Positions 44,829 through 53,450 of a stretch of 64,000 bases of DNA are shown here, piece by piece. A program made the position numbers and the translations under genes. The number at the start of each line of letters is the position of its first letter. The first letter of the stretch is position 1. This DNA comes from Ruminococcus flavefaciens (lineage in GTDB: Bacteria > Bacillota > Clostridia > Oscillospirales > Ruminococcaceae), in contig JAMPAU010000001.1 in the NCBI GenBank assembly GCA_023667045.1, positions 62,001 through 126,000 of the forward strand, read 5' to 3'. The notes below the pieces were generated by a model. It searched no databases. It had not been told where the DNA came from and saw only the letters and a program-made list of their open reading frames with translations.

Positions 44829-46217
44829 TTACACGTCAAGCGACTGTATAAATTTTTCTATCGGGTCTGTTCCGTCTGTGGAAACGTATGCATAATACTG
44901 TGAAATTATTGTAGCGTCAACGGCATTTACTTCACCGTCACCATTAACATCGGCTGATTTTTTCTGATTTTCAGTAAGAGTTGACGGATTATCTGTTGAA
45001 AGTTCAGCATACTCAATAAGTGCCATTGTAGCGTCTACTGCATTTACAAAGCCGTCGTCGTTTATGTCACCTAATGATATTTCTTTTTCGGGTACTTTAT
45101 CAAGCGTTTCAAAGTTATAACCGTATTTTTCGGCATAAGCCTGTACGGCAGAACCCTCGCCACTATAAATAGTACCGTTAAAATAATAACTGGAATCATA
45201 GCCGTTTGAAATTGTCGAATTATAGTAATCAATATTACATTGAGGATTTAAAATTATCATTTCAGTTAAATCTGAACAATTACAAAATGCATTATATTTT
45301 ATGCTTTTTACATTTTCCGGAATTTCCACTGATTTCAAAGCAGAACAATTAAAGAATGTTTTTTCGTCTATAACGCTCAAGCTATCAGAAATCTCTACTG
45401 ACTTTAAATCAGTACAGTTATAAAAAGCATTTACCCCGATAGTATTCACGCTGTCGGGAAGTCTTATTGATGTTAAGCCAGAATAACCAAATGCACTGTC
45501 TCCGATACTTATTAAGCTATCCGGAATAACTATTGATGTCAGACTTTGACAACCCCAGAATGCATTATATCCGATACTTGTTACACTATTTGGAATAACT
45601 GCCGATGTTAAACCGGAACAATCACGGAATGCGTCATTACCAATGCTTATTACACTATCAGAAATGGCTACATCACCTGTACAGGTTGCACCGTCAATCA
45701 GAATACCGTTTACAATAACAAGCGGATTCTCATTTCTTTTTTCTTCAAGCCATAGCGTATCATGAAATACCTGTCCGCCGAAATCCGTCAAGCTATCCGG
45801 AATTTTTATTGACACTAAGCTGGTACAGTTATAAAATGCACCATATTCAATGCTTGTCACACTGTCTGGAATTTCTATTGAGGTTAAACTTGTACAACCA
45901 AAAAATGCACGTTCCCCGATAACTTTAACACTGTCCGGAATCACTACTGATTCTAAATAAGAACAGTTACAGAATGCATTAAATTTTATGTTTGTTACCG
46001 GCACGCCCTCTATATCAGACGGAATGATAACTTCCGTTGCAGAATCATCACATCTTACAATTTCAATATAATCTCCATAATTGTTATATGTAAGCAGTTC
46101 ATATATATCCTCTGCACTCGCTGTTATTGATTTATCCATAAACCCACTGACATACGGCACACTGAAACCCATAACGCACACTGCCATGATACCTGCAATA
46201 ATCTTGTTTACTTTCAT
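44829..46217 (-). CDS. BspA-type leucine-rich-repeat protein with C-terminal dockerin
   Basis: 462 residues, secreted. Signal peptide (MKVNKIIAGIMAVCVMGFSV). About residues 60-340 hold ten or more BspA-like LRR units of about 23 residues of the form IPDSVTSIGxxAFxxCxxLTS. A dockerin ends the protein (about 382-450) with two calcium loops, GDINDDGFVNAVDATMAL and ADVNGDGEVNAVDATIIS. It should bind a cohesin-bearing scaffold at the cell surface. AAAGGAGG 8 bases before ATG at 46217; an earlier in-frame start lies inside ecfA1. Placed between ecfA1 and ecfA2, with 14 and 18 bases on either side. Confidence 0.93.
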   Translation of the reverse strand: MKVNKIIAGIMAVCVMGFSVPYVSGFMDKSITASAEDIYELLTYNNYGDYIEIVRCDDSATEVIIPSDIEGVPVTNIKFNAFCNCSYLESVVIPDSVKVIGERAFFGCTSLTSIEIPDSVTSIEYGAFYNCTSLVSIKIPDSLTDFGGQVFHDTLWLEEKRNENPLVIVNGILIDGATCTGDVAISDSVISIGNDAFRDCSGLTSAVIPNSVTSIGYNAFWGCQSLTSIVIPDSLISIGDSAFGYSGLTSIRLPDSVNTIGVNAFYNCTDLKSVEISDSLSVIDEKTFFNCSALKSVEIPENVKSIKYNAFCNCSDLTEMIILNPQCNIDYYNSTISNGYDSSYYFNGTIYSGEGSAVQAYAEKYGYNFETLDKVPEKEISLGDINDDGFVNAVDATMALIEYAELSTDNPSTLTENQKKSADVNGDGEVNAVDATIISQYYAYVSTDGTDPIEKFIQSLDV

Positions 46218-46231
46218 AAGTAAATCCTCCT

Positions 46232-47077
46232 TTAATTTAATAATTTCAACAATGCATTCACGCATTCTTTTTCTGATATTATTTCCGGCGGTATGTCAAG
46301 ACCGGACTTTTTCAGTCTCCATGCAAGCTCCGTCACCTGCGGAACGTCAAGACCTATTTTCCTCAGCGTTTCCACCTGTGAAAAGACTTTTTCGGGTACG
46401 TTATCCATAATAATTCTGCCATTGTCCATTACAACCACACGGTCGCACTGTGAAGCCTCGTCCATGTAGTGAGTTATCAGTACTATCGTTATGCCGTATT
46501 CACGGTTCATTTTCCGGACGGCTGAAAGTACTTCCTTACGACCCTGTGGGTCAAGCATGGCGGTTGGTTCGTCAAGGATTATGCATTTCGGTCTCATGGC
46601 AATAATTCCGGCTATAGCAATACGTTGTTTCTGACCGCCGGAAAGCTGTGCAGGAGAGTGCAGTCTGTATTCATACATATTCACGGCTTTTAGTGCGTCG
46701 TCAACACGCTTACGCATTTCCTCATAGGGAACGCCTAAATTTTCCAGTGCAAAGGCTACGTCTTCCTCTACTACTGACGAAACAATCTGATTATCGGGAT
46801 TCTGAAAGACCATTCCGGCACACTGACGGAGTTCAAAAAGACGTGATTCGTCGGAAGCGTCTATACCGTCAACGATAACCTTTCCTTCGTCAGCCACGAG
46901 TATGGCATTGAGGTGTTTGGCAAGCGTTGATTTTCCCGAACCATTATGTCCCAGTACCGCTACAAACTCGCCTTTTTTTATATCAAGGTCTATGCCTTTC
47001 AGTACTTCTTCAGAATTATTTCCGCCGTCCTGTTCATAGCGGAAGTGCAGATTTCTTATTTCAATAATATTTTCCAT
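46232..47077 (-). CDS. ecfA1: ECF transporter ATPase EcfA1
   Basis: 281 residues. Walker A GHNGSGKSTL (about 43-52), Q-loop VFQNPDNQIVSSVVEED (the EcfA1 mark), signature AQLSGGQKQRIAIAG, Walker B CIILDEPTAMLD, H-loop THYMDEAS. Forms a heterodimer with EcfA2 to power EcfT. First ecf gene of the series; ATG with GAGAGGG upstream. Confidence 0.94.
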   Translation of the reverse strand: MENIIEIRNLHFRYEQDGGNNSEEVLKGIDLDIKKGEFVAVLGHNGSGKSTLAKHLNAILVADEGKVIVDGIDASDESRLFELRQCAGMVFQNPDNQIVSSVVEEDVAFALENLGVPYEEMRKRVDDALKAVNMYEYRLHSPAQLSGGQKQRIAIAGIIAMRPKCIILDEPTAMLDPQGRKEVLSAVRKMNREYGITIVLITHYMDEASQCDRVVVMDNGRIIMDNVPEKVFSQVETLRKIGLDVPQVTELAWRLKKSGLDIPPEIISEKECVNALLKLLN

Positions 47078-47095
47078 TTGTACCCTCTCAAAATA

Positions 47096-47476
47096 TCAGG
47101 AGTTTTCTGCTATAAAATCTTTTATGTTGCCGTTGCGTATATCGGTAAAGTTTCCGCTGTCTGATTCAAGATGAAAGTAACCAGCCACCAGACCGTCGTT
47201 ATAAGTGCCTGCTCCGCCGATACACATTGAAAACTTTTCATTTATCTCATAAACACGTATGTACAGTCCGCAACCTGTCTCATAGTATGAGTACCCGTCA
47301 AAATCAGACCATTTCAGATTACTGCCCTTTTCAGAAAGATTTACCACATCATCAAGTGTGAGTTTTATTCCGTCCGAATAAGGCAAGGCTACATTGTCTT
47401 TTTTTGTATAGGAACAGCCGACAAGTGAAATCCCTGCAATAACTATAAATAATATTTTCTTAATATTTATCATCAC
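47096..47476 (-). CDS. Small lipoprotein, unknown function
   Basis: 126 residues with a lipoprotein signal (MMINIKKILFIVIAGISLVG then Cys 21). The rest is a compact, acidic, Tyr/Gly-rich domain with no recognised family. Its ATG lies 17 bases inside the end of the 67-residue gene and has no ribosome binding site, so it is probably translated by re-initiation. 18 bases before ecfA1. Confidence 0.72.
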   Translation of the reverse strand: MMINIKKILFIVIAGISLVGCSYTKKDNVALPYSDGIKLTLDDVVNLSEKGSNLKWSDFDGYSYYETGCGLYIRVYEINEKFSMCIGGAGTYNDGLVAGYFHLESDSGNFTDIRNGNIKDFIAENS

Positions 47477-47663
47477 AGCACGATATACGACCTATTACGT
47501 CAATCTTTACAATCCTTATTACTGATTCGCCGTTGTTAGCCTCACAACGCATTTTTATCCAGTTATCATCGGTAGCAAGAACAATCCCACCGCCTAAAAA
47601 TCTTTCCTGCGTGTTATATATTTCAACGAAATTACCAACAAGGCTTTTTATAATATCAGACAT
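47460..47663 (-). CDS. 67-residue protein, possibly Sm/SH3-like fold
   Basis: Short cytoplasmic protein; alternating strands (LVGNFVEIYNTQERFLGGGI, then NWIKMRC and VIRIVKIDVIGRI) suggest a small beta barrel of the Sm or SH3 type, an inference from pattern. Four bases after the methyltransferase stop. The C-terminus CCDDKY overlaps the next gene. No family name assigned. Confidence 0.65.
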   Translation of the reverse strand: MSDIIKSLVGNFVEIYNTQERFLGGGIVLATDDNWIKMRCEANNGESVIRIVKIDVIGRISCCDDKY

Positions 47664-47667
47664 AAAA

Positions 47668-48531
47668 TTATCTCTGCCATATAGCCGTTGAACCGCATGG
47701 CAGTGTCATTCCGGTTGACTGTACAGGCAGTCCGATTTCGTCAAATGAAACACTACCGCCGAATTTTTCAGTAAGGACAGTACCGAGAATATAGCCCATT
47801 ACTGACGGCGAAAGACCTGTGGTATAGCTGTTGAGCAGGAAGAAAAGAGGATTGTCCGAAAGAACCCCCGCACAGAGCTGTACAAGATTATATATTGAGT
47901 TTTCGAGTTTCCATATTTCGCCGGAAGGTCCTCTGCCATAGCTTGGGGGGTCCATTATAATAGCGTCGTAACGTCTGCCACGCCTTATCTCACGTGCTAT
48001 GAATTTTTCACAGTCGTCAACTATCCAGCGTATCGGTTTGTCAGAAAGCCCCGACACTCCGGCGTTTTCCCTTGCCCACTGCACCATGCCTTTTGATGCG
48101 TCAACATGGCACACGGAAGCTCCTGCGTCTGCACAGGCAAGAGTAGCTCCGCCTGTATAGGCAAAAAGATTAAGCACGCTGATTTCACGTCCGGCATTTT
48201 TTATTTTATCTGACATGAAATCCCAGTTTACAGCCTGCTCCGGAAAAAGTCCGGTGTGCTTGAAACCTGTAGGTTTTATATTAAATTTAAGATTTTTATA
48301 TTCAATATTCCATACTTCCGGAATTGTCTTTCTGAAAATCCATTTACCACCTCCAGAAGATGAACGGTGATAATGACCGTCCGCTGTATTCCAGAGGGGG
48401 CTTTTCTTATCGGTTTTCCATATTATCTGAGGGTCGGGGCGTACAAGGCTTATATTACCCCATGTTTCAAGTTTTTCGCCATCCGACGTGTCAATTATTT
48501 TATAGTCTGTCCAGTTTTGTGCTGTTCTCAA
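47668..48531 (-). CDS. Class I SAM-dependent methyltransferase (RlmI/RlmK-like catalytic domain)
   Basis: 287 residues. SAM motif VLNLFAYTGGATLACADAGA (about 118-137), VDASKGMVQWARENA, and a DPPSYGRGPSGE catalytic loop, as in the methyltransferase domain of 23S rRNA cytosine or guanine methylases. The PUA domain of RlmI is absent. TTG start 8 bases after AGGAG; this start overlaps the preceding phosphohexomutase-like gene by 32 bases. RNA is the likely substrate (inference). Confidence 0.85.
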   Translation of the reverse strand: MRTAQNWTDYKIIDTSDGEKLETWGNISLVRPDPQIIWKTDKKSPLWNTADGHYHRSSSGGGKWIFRKTIPEVWNIEYKNLKFNIKPTGFKHTGLFPEQAVNWDFMSDKIKNAGREISVLNLFAYTGGATLACADAGASVCHVDASKGMVQWARENAGVSGLSDKPIRWIVDDCEKFIAREIRRGRRYDAIIMDPPSYGRGPSGEIWKLENSIYNLVQLCAGVLSDNPLFFLLNSYTTGLSPSVMGYILGTVLTEKFGGSVSFDEIGLPVQSTGMTLPCGSTAIWQR

Positions 48532-49825
48532 AGTTCAGACTCCTTTCTGATATTCTTTCCCTTATTTTTTCTGCAATGCTGTTTACAGCGTCATTTATAT
48601 CAACAAAATCCATACCCTCCGCCGTAATATTTATAGACGGCTTGAATGGATTTTCATGTACAAAAAGTCTGCCACGATTTCCGAGCAGATGTATATAGCG
48701 TGCTATGTGTTCGGTTATAACACAGTCGTTTTTCCATATTTCACGGAAACGCTGAGGAATATCCACATCAAGCGACATCTGCGGATAGTGTTTCATATCT
48801 GCAAGCACACTGAGCGGAAGTCCTGTCTTCTTCATTACTGACAAAAGCTTTACCGCCGTAAAAAAACCGTCTCCGGCTGGTATTTCTTCACTGAAGATAA
48901 TTCTTCCGCTTTTGTCTGCACCTATGCTGTAGCCGTCTTCAAGCATACGTGCAGAAACACTTTTTTCGTCAAAACCTGCCGTAACTGCCTTAATGCCGTT
49001 TTCCTCTGCAAATTTCATAAAGCCGTAACTTGTGCCATATGTCACAACAAAAGCATTATCTTTAAGCAGATTATTTTTTTTGAAAAATCCGGCAAAGACT
49101 GAAACAAGCCTGTCATTTTCAATTACTGTGCCGTTTTCGTCAACCGCCGTACAGCTTTCGCCGTCGTTATCAAAAATAAAACCGCATTTGCAGTTATTTT
49201 CCGGAACAAAATGCATATTGTTTTCCGGCATAACGTATACTTCTGTGCCAAGCTGACCGAAAAGTTTAACGGCAATGTCATTGTATTTTCCGCCGGAACA
49301 TCTGACGGCAATTTTCATTCTGGAAAAATCCTGTCCGGCTGATTTTTTTATAAAGTCAATATATTCATCAAAGGCGTTTTCACATATGATAGCACCGCCT
49401 TTTTTTATTCTGATACGCTTTTCGAGTTCTTCCGGAGCTTTAAAGATGATTCTTTTTATTTCCTCGTATATTTCGTGAGCGAGTTTATAGCCCCCTCCAG
49501 AATAAATGCGTATTCCGCAGTATATGCCGTCTTCTGACGAAGTAATCATTATACCAGAATCAGCGTCATGAATATCCGTAAGGCATGAAACGGCAGGAGG
49601 CGATAATACACCGAGTTTTTCTGCTATCACGCCGGCAGAACATACTCCACGACATACTGAATCATAAATACTTCCGGCAGATATTCCGCCGTCATATCCG
49701 ACAGCAACAAGCGGATTCTTTCTGTTTTTCGGCGAAAGAACACCTGCAACAGTCATGCCCGTCTTTTCCGCAAGCTCGTGGTCGGAGCATTCAACAGTAA
49801 TATATTCGCCGTAAAAATTTTCCAT
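48500..49825 (-). CDS. Phosphohexomutase-like protein with altered active site
   Basis: 441 residues, the fold and length of phosphoglucosamine/phosphomannomutase (AlgC/GlmM superfamily). The catalytic motifs are changed: the phosphoserine loop, usually SASHNP, reads TSSEDG (95-100, Ser kept); the metal loop DGDGDR reads DNDGES (219-224); the sugar loop GGEQSGH reads GADKSGR. The N-terminal FGTDGIRG segment is missing. Clear relics remain (YGEYITVE, GIRIYSGGGYKLAHEIYEEI, CTAVDENG). It may be an inactive or neofunctionalised paralog. GAGGAG before the ATG. It lies between the C39-like gene and the methyltransferase. Confidence 0.7.
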   Translation of the reverse strand: MENFYGEYITVECSDHELAEKTGMTVAGVLSPKNRKNPLVAVGYDGGISAGSIYDSVCRGVCSAGVIAEKLGVLSPPAVSCLTDIHDADSGIMITSSEDGIYCGIRIYSGGGYKLAHEIYEEIKRIIFKAPEELEKRIRIKKGGAIICENAFDEYIDFIKKSAGQDFSRMKIAVRCSGGKYNDIAVKLFGQLGTEVYVMPENNMHFVPENNCKCGFIFDNDGESCTAVDENGTVIENDRLVSVFAGFFKKNNLLKDNAFVVTYGTSYGFMKFAEENGIKAVTAGFDEKSVSARMLEDGYSIGADKSGRIIFSEEIPAGDGFFTAVKLLSVMKKTGLPLSVLADMKHYPQMSLDVDIPQRFREIWKNDCVITEHIARYIHLLGNRGRLFVHENPFKPSINITAEGMDFVDINDAVNSIAEKIRERISERSLNFENSTKLDRL

Positions 49826-49828
49826 TAA

Positions 49829-50350
49829 TTATACTCCTCTGATAGTGTACACGGCTATGATTTTTTCCGGTATGGCAATTTCAGAAATATTCCGGTATAT
49901 CCTCGCATAAGGACAGTTGTTATATCTGTTATAAACCGTTATGCCTTTTTTCGTACGGACACAGAAAACAGTGTGTATTGAAGAAAAAAAGCATTTTCCT
50001 GTCCAGAATGACATGATGAAGACTTCCGGATTTAAAATAGTTCTGTCACTTATGCACTTTATCCCGAAATATTCCAGTGCCTTTCCGATTTTAAAAGGAT
50101 TGCACCCGAAAATTCCGGCAAGCATTCTGAAACTTTCCATATAGTGTGATACTTCATACATCGGAACTGTCTTTTTTAGATAAACAAGTGCATTGTGAAC
50201 CGCTATTACCTCACAGCCGTTGAAACTCATACGGCATAAACCATAACGCATTTCTGAAACATAATCAACTGCCTGTCCGTTAATCATTCTGCCGTACTGT
50301 AATTTGTCATATATCTGAATATTATGTCTGTAGTTATTTTCACTAATCAT
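49829..50350 (-). CDS. C39-like (papain-fold) protein
   Basis: 173 residues without a signal peptide. [17 protein letters not shown] (Cys 46) resembles the catalytic-Cys helix of C39 peptidases, and [20 protein letters not shown] (His 126, then Asn 141 or 144) the His strand. Between them a helical part ([20 protein letters not shown]) fits the family. Peptidase or transglutaminase-like activity is an inference. It overlaps ruvB by 4 bases (ATGA). Confidence 0.62.
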   Translation of the reverse strand: MISENNYRHNIQIYDKLQYGRMINGQAVDYVSEMRYGLCRMSFNGCEVIAVHNALVYLKKTVPMYEVSHYMESFRMLAGIFGCNPFKIGKALEYFGIKCISDRTILNPEVFIMSFWTGKCFFSSIHTVFCVRTKKGITVYNRYNNCPYARIYRNISEIAIPEKIIAVYTIRGV

Positions 50351-51390
50351 AAAGTAAGCTGTCCGTCATCGTCCTGAGATTTAAAGCCAAGATGTTCATA
50401 GGCAAGCTTAGTGGCACAGCGACCACGTGGAGTACGTCCAAGAAATCCCAACTGCATAAGAAACGGCTCGCAAACGTCCTCAATAGTAACGGCTTCCTCA
50501 CCGATTGCAGAAGCGAGAGTTTCAAGACCTACAGGACCACCGCCGTAGCCTTTTATAATCATTTCAAGCATACGCCTGTCGAGACTGTCAAGACCTAATT
50601 CGTCAATTTCAAGACGGGTCAGTGCCATCGAGGCTATCTGCTGATTTATCTCGCCGTCGCCCATAACGTCAGCAAAGTCACGCACACGTTTCAGAAGTCT
50701 GTTGGCTATACGTGGCGTACCCCTTGCCCTGCCGGCGACTTCCCCCGCACCGTCTGCCGTACACGGAATACCCAGTATCATGGCACTACGGCGTACTATA
50801 TCTGTAAGCTGTTCCTTTGAATAGAGTTCAAGACGCTGTATTACTCCGAATCTGTCACGCAAAGGGGCAGAAAGCTGTCCGGCACGAGTAGTAGCACCGA
50901 TAAGCGTGAAAGGTTTCAAATCCATGCGTATAGAACGTGCCGACGGTCCTTTGCCTATGATTATGTCAATAACTCTGTCTTCAAGTGCCGGATATAAAAT
51001 TTCCTCGACTGCTCTTGAAAGGCGGTGTATCTCATCAATGAAAAGCACATCATTGTCGGAAAGGCTCGTAAGCAGTGAAACCAAATCCCCCGGTTTTTCG
51101 ATTGCCGGACCAGTAGTAACACGCAAATTAACGCCGAGTTCATGGGCGATTATAGCCGAGAGTGTAGTCTTGCCCAGTCCGGGAGGACCATATAACAAAA
51201 CATGGTCAAGCGGTTCGCCACGCAACTTAGCGGCTTTTATATAAATAGCAAGATTTTCCTTTACTTTGTCTTGACCTATATATTCATGGAGAGTCTGCGG
51301 TCTGAGAGTTATTTCTATGTCATTGTCTTCTGTAGTATTTTCCGGTGAAATCACTCTGGGAGCAAATTCCATATCATCTGTCTGTATCAA
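50347..51390 (-). CDS. ruvB: Holliday junction branch migration helicase RuvB
   Basis: 347 residues, hexameric motor of branch migration. Walker [10 protein letters not shown] (68-76), Walker [11 protein letters not shown], sensor [20 protein letters not shown]-terminal winged helix with [20 protein letters not shown] start with GGAGGTG 5 bases upstream; ATG six codons later is the alternative. Its partners ruvA and ruvC lie upstream in the same series. Confidence 0.96.
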   Translation of the reverse strand: MIQTDDMEFAPRVISPENTTEDNDIEITLRPQTLHEYIGQDKVKENLAIYIKAAKLRGEPLDHVLLYGPPGLGKTTLSAIIAHELGVNLRVTTGPAIEKPGDLVSLLTSLSDNDVLFIDEIHRLSRAVEEILYPALEDRVIDIIIGKGPSARSIRMDLKPFTLIGATTRAGQLSAPLRDRFGVIQRLELYSKEQLTDIVRRSAMILGIPCTADGAGEVAGRARGTPRIANRLLKRVRDFADVMGDGEINQQIASMALTRLEIDELGLDSLDRRMLEMIIKGYGGGPVGLETLASAIGEEAVTIEDVCEPFLMQLGFLGRTPRGRCATKLAYEHLGFKSQDDDGQLTL

Positions 51391-51405
51391 TTCAGCACCT
51401 CCGTT

Positions 51406-52125
51406 TTATTTTTCAAAATAGCGTTTTTTGCGTATGTAGAAAGGTTCTGTGACAGCAGAGGCTTTTTTTCCCATATCCTGCTCATAGCTGATAAAGCAGA
51501 GCTGTTCATTTGATTTGACAATCCTTGAAAGATACTTTGAGAGAGGTACAAAAAGCTTTCTGGTATTTCCAATCATATCAAGAACTATGAGAATCTGAGG
51601 TTTTTCACAGCCCTGTATCATTTCCACAATAAAAGCCCTGTCAACATTCGGCTGTTTTGCAAGGAACTTTGAAGAAGCACGTGTAAGATGAGTAACGTCA
51701 TGTTTTGGTGGACGGTATGAAAACGTTTCTTCTTCATTGTATGAAATAGCCTTTATATTGAATTTTCGTGCAATCATGAGAATGCTTTTTATTTCGTCCG
51801 AAGAAAATTCCTTGCCGTATGAATTTGGATTAAGAACCGCCGAAACAGTCTGTATAAGGTCAAAAAGTCTGAGACAGTTTATTTTGTAGTACTCGACATA
51901 CCGCTTTGCAAACTGTTGTAATAAGCGTTTGCTTGTAAAAAAAGGTATAAACATTTCTTTTTTAGGATTCTGAATAGTAATCAGTTCAAGCCTTATTCCG
52001 TCGGAACTTTCAGTTACAGGATTTTTGCAGATTACATATACATTGCTTTTTATGAGGGTCTGCAAAAACAATGACCGCTTTGAAGAATCTGTAATGGCTT
52101 CTCTGAGCAGTTCGTCAAGATTCAT
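51406..52125 (-). CDS. SseB-family protein
   Basis: 239 residues. The N-terminal part (FLQTLIKSNVYVICKNPVTE, then MFIPFFTSKRLLQQFAKRYV) resembles the SseB domain; the C-terminal part (DRAFIVEMIQGCEKPQILIV) resembles the SseB C-terminal domain. SseB overproduction changes serine sensitivity in E. coli but the biochemical role is unknown. ATG at 52125 has AAGGAAG 9 bases upstream. It separates ruvA from ruvB. Confidence 0.72.
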   Translation of the reverse strand: MNLDELLREAITDSSKRSLFLQTLIKSNVYVICKNPVTESSDGIRLELITIQNPKKEMFIPFFTSKRLLQQFAKRYVEYYKINCLRLFDLIQTVSAVLNPNSYGKEFSSDEIKSILMIARKFNIKAISYNEEETFSYRPPKHDVTHLTRASSKFLAKQPNVDRAFIVEMIQGCEKPQILIVLDMIGNTRKLFVPLSKYLSRIVKSNEQLCFISYEQDMGKKASAVTEPFYIRKKRYFEK

Positions 52126-52147
52126 ATAAAAAATCTTCCTTTCTGTA

Positions 52148-52756
52148 TCAAATATTTCCCGACGCAATAAGTCTGAGTACTTCCCTTATAAGTTCCTGTG
52201 TACTGAGCGAAGAATCACATTTGCGGAGCAGAGGGGCAATCTCTCCCTGAGAATAACCAAGCACCATGAGAGCTTCCATAGCCTCAGAAACGGCAGAAGA
52301 CGAAATATCGGTGGTATTGACACTGGCAGAAATATTTTGTGCCGTAAATGATTCTGAAGATATTTTATCTTTAAGTTCAAGTACTATACGCTGTGCAGTC
52401 TTAGCACCTATGCCCTTAGTACGTGTAAAAGCCTTGCTGTCTCCGGAGGCAACAAGAAAAGCGAAATTTTCGGGTGTAATATCAGAAAGTATAGCTATGC
52501 CTGCCTTTCCTCCCACACCGGAAACAGATATTAAAAGCTGGAAACAATTAAGCTCCTGACTTGTCGCAAATCCGAAAAGTTCAATATTATCATCTCTTAC
52601 GCTCATATGCGTGTAAAGCGTTACCTCGTCGCCGACCTTGCCGAGCTGTGAAACGGTATTGTAGGAAGTTCTGCACCCATAGCCTACTCCGGCACATTCC
52701 ACAACAACAAAATTCATATCCTTTACTGTGAGTTTTCCTCTCAGACTGTATATCAT
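52148..52756 (-). CDS. ruvA: Holliday junction DNA-binding protein RuvA
   Basis: 202 residues. OB fold at the N-terminus (MIYSLRGKLTVKDMNFVVVE), tandem helix-hairpin-helix (SVSGVGGKAGIAILS and TKGIGAKTAQRIVLELKDKI), and a C-terminal RuvB-binding helix bundle (EAMEALMVLGYSQGEIAPLL). AAAAGGAAG before ATG. Confidence 0.96.
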   Translation of the reverse strand: MIYSLRGKLTVKDMNFVVVECAGVGYGCRTSYNTVSQLGKVGDEVTLYTHMSVRDDNIELFGFATSQELNCFQLLISVSGVGGKAGIAILSDITPENFAFLVASGDSKAFTRTKGIGAKTAQRIVLELKDKISSESFTAQNISASVNTTDISSSAVSEAMEALMVLGYSQGEIAPLLRKCDSSLSTQELIREVLRLIASGNI

Positions 52757-52782
52757 AAAAAAATCTTCCTTTTTATATTAAA

Positions 52783-53268
52783 TTATCTCCACCGCACTGT
52801 ATGACCGTGACATATTGCAACTGCCAAAGCGTCGGCGGCATCGTCGGGTTTTGGAATGCGTGCAAGTCCCAGCAGACTGCGTGTCATTTCCATCATCTGA
52901 CGTTTTTCGGCTTTTCCGTATCCTGTCACCGACATCTTGACCTGCAAAGGCGTATATTCGGCAACCGGAATAAATCTTTTTGCGGCGGAAAGAATCGTCA
53001 CGCCCCTTGCCTGTGCAACGTCTATAGCAGTTTTCTGATTGGTAGTAAAATAAAGCTTTTCAACCGCCATGCAGTCGGGCTTGAATTTATCAAATATATA
53101 TTCTATATCCTCGCTTATTGCCCTAAGGCGTTCTGTAAATATAGTTCCTGCCTCTGTAGTAACAGCACCGTATTCTACCGGACTGAAATTTATTCCGTCA
53201 TAATCAAGTATTCCAAAACCCACTATAGCATATCCGGGGTCTATTCCCAGTATTCTTATTTTTTCCAC
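52783..53268 (-). CDS. ruvC: Holliday junction resolvase RuvC
   Basis: 161 residues, cuts Holliday junctions. The four acidic catalytic residues are present: Asp 10 (ILGIDPGYA), Glu 70 (MAVEKLYF), and Asp 142/143 with Asp 146 (PDDAADALAVAICH). GTG start after AGGTAAAATAAT. First gene of the ruv series, with an extended -10 promoter at 53332-53361. Confidence 0.96.
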   Translation of the reverse strand: MEKIRILGIDPGYAIVGFGILDYDGINFSPVEYGAVTTEAGTIFTERLRAISEDIEYIFDKFKPDCMAVEKLYFTTNQKTAIDVAQARGVTILSAAKRFIPVAEYTPLQVKMSVTGYGKAEKRQMMEMTRSLLGLARIPKPDDAADALAVAICHGHTVRWR

Positions 53269-53298
53269 ATTATTTTACCTGTTCTGTTGAAAATGTCC

Positions 53299-53323
53299 GT
53301 ATAATAACGTATACTTATTATAC
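53299..53323. promoter_or_regulatory. Palindrome in the ruvC leader, operator candidate
   Basis: Perfect 9-bp inverted arms GTATAATAA and TTATTATAC around a 7-base centre. It lies directly downstream of the ruvC promoter, at about +2 to +26. It is not the GAAC-N4-GTTC LexA box of Bacillus. Might bind a regulator; a chance AT-rich palindrome is possible. Confidence 0.45.
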
Positions 53324-53331
53324 ACCCTACT

Positions 53332-53361
53332 ATTATACCACACTGAAACGGCTGTTTGCAA
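53332..53361 (-). promoter_or_regulatory. Promoter of the ruvC-led series
   Basis: Minus strand TTGCAA (53356-53361), 18-base spacer, TATAAT (53332-53337) with TGG in front (extended -10). Confidence 0.65.
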
Positions 53362-53380
53362 TATATTTATATCTTTTTTA

Positions 53381-53409
53381 TTGATTTTTACAAAAAAATC
53401 TGATATAAT
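53381..53409 (+). promoter_or_regulatory. Promoter of pheA
   Basis: TTGATT (53381-53386), 17-base spacer, TATAAT (53404-53409). About 35 bases of leader, too short for a T-box or riboswitch. Confidence 0.7.
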
Positions 53410-53450
53410 GTATGTTATGCTATCAGTTAAATTTTCCGGAGGTAAAAAAT

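Noticed and set aside
45200-46020. Regularly spaced similar sequences suggesting a CRISPR array or satellite
   Set aside because: They are about 69 bases apart (23 codons) and in frame with the leucine-rich repeats of the dockerin protein; copies vary and there are no spacers.
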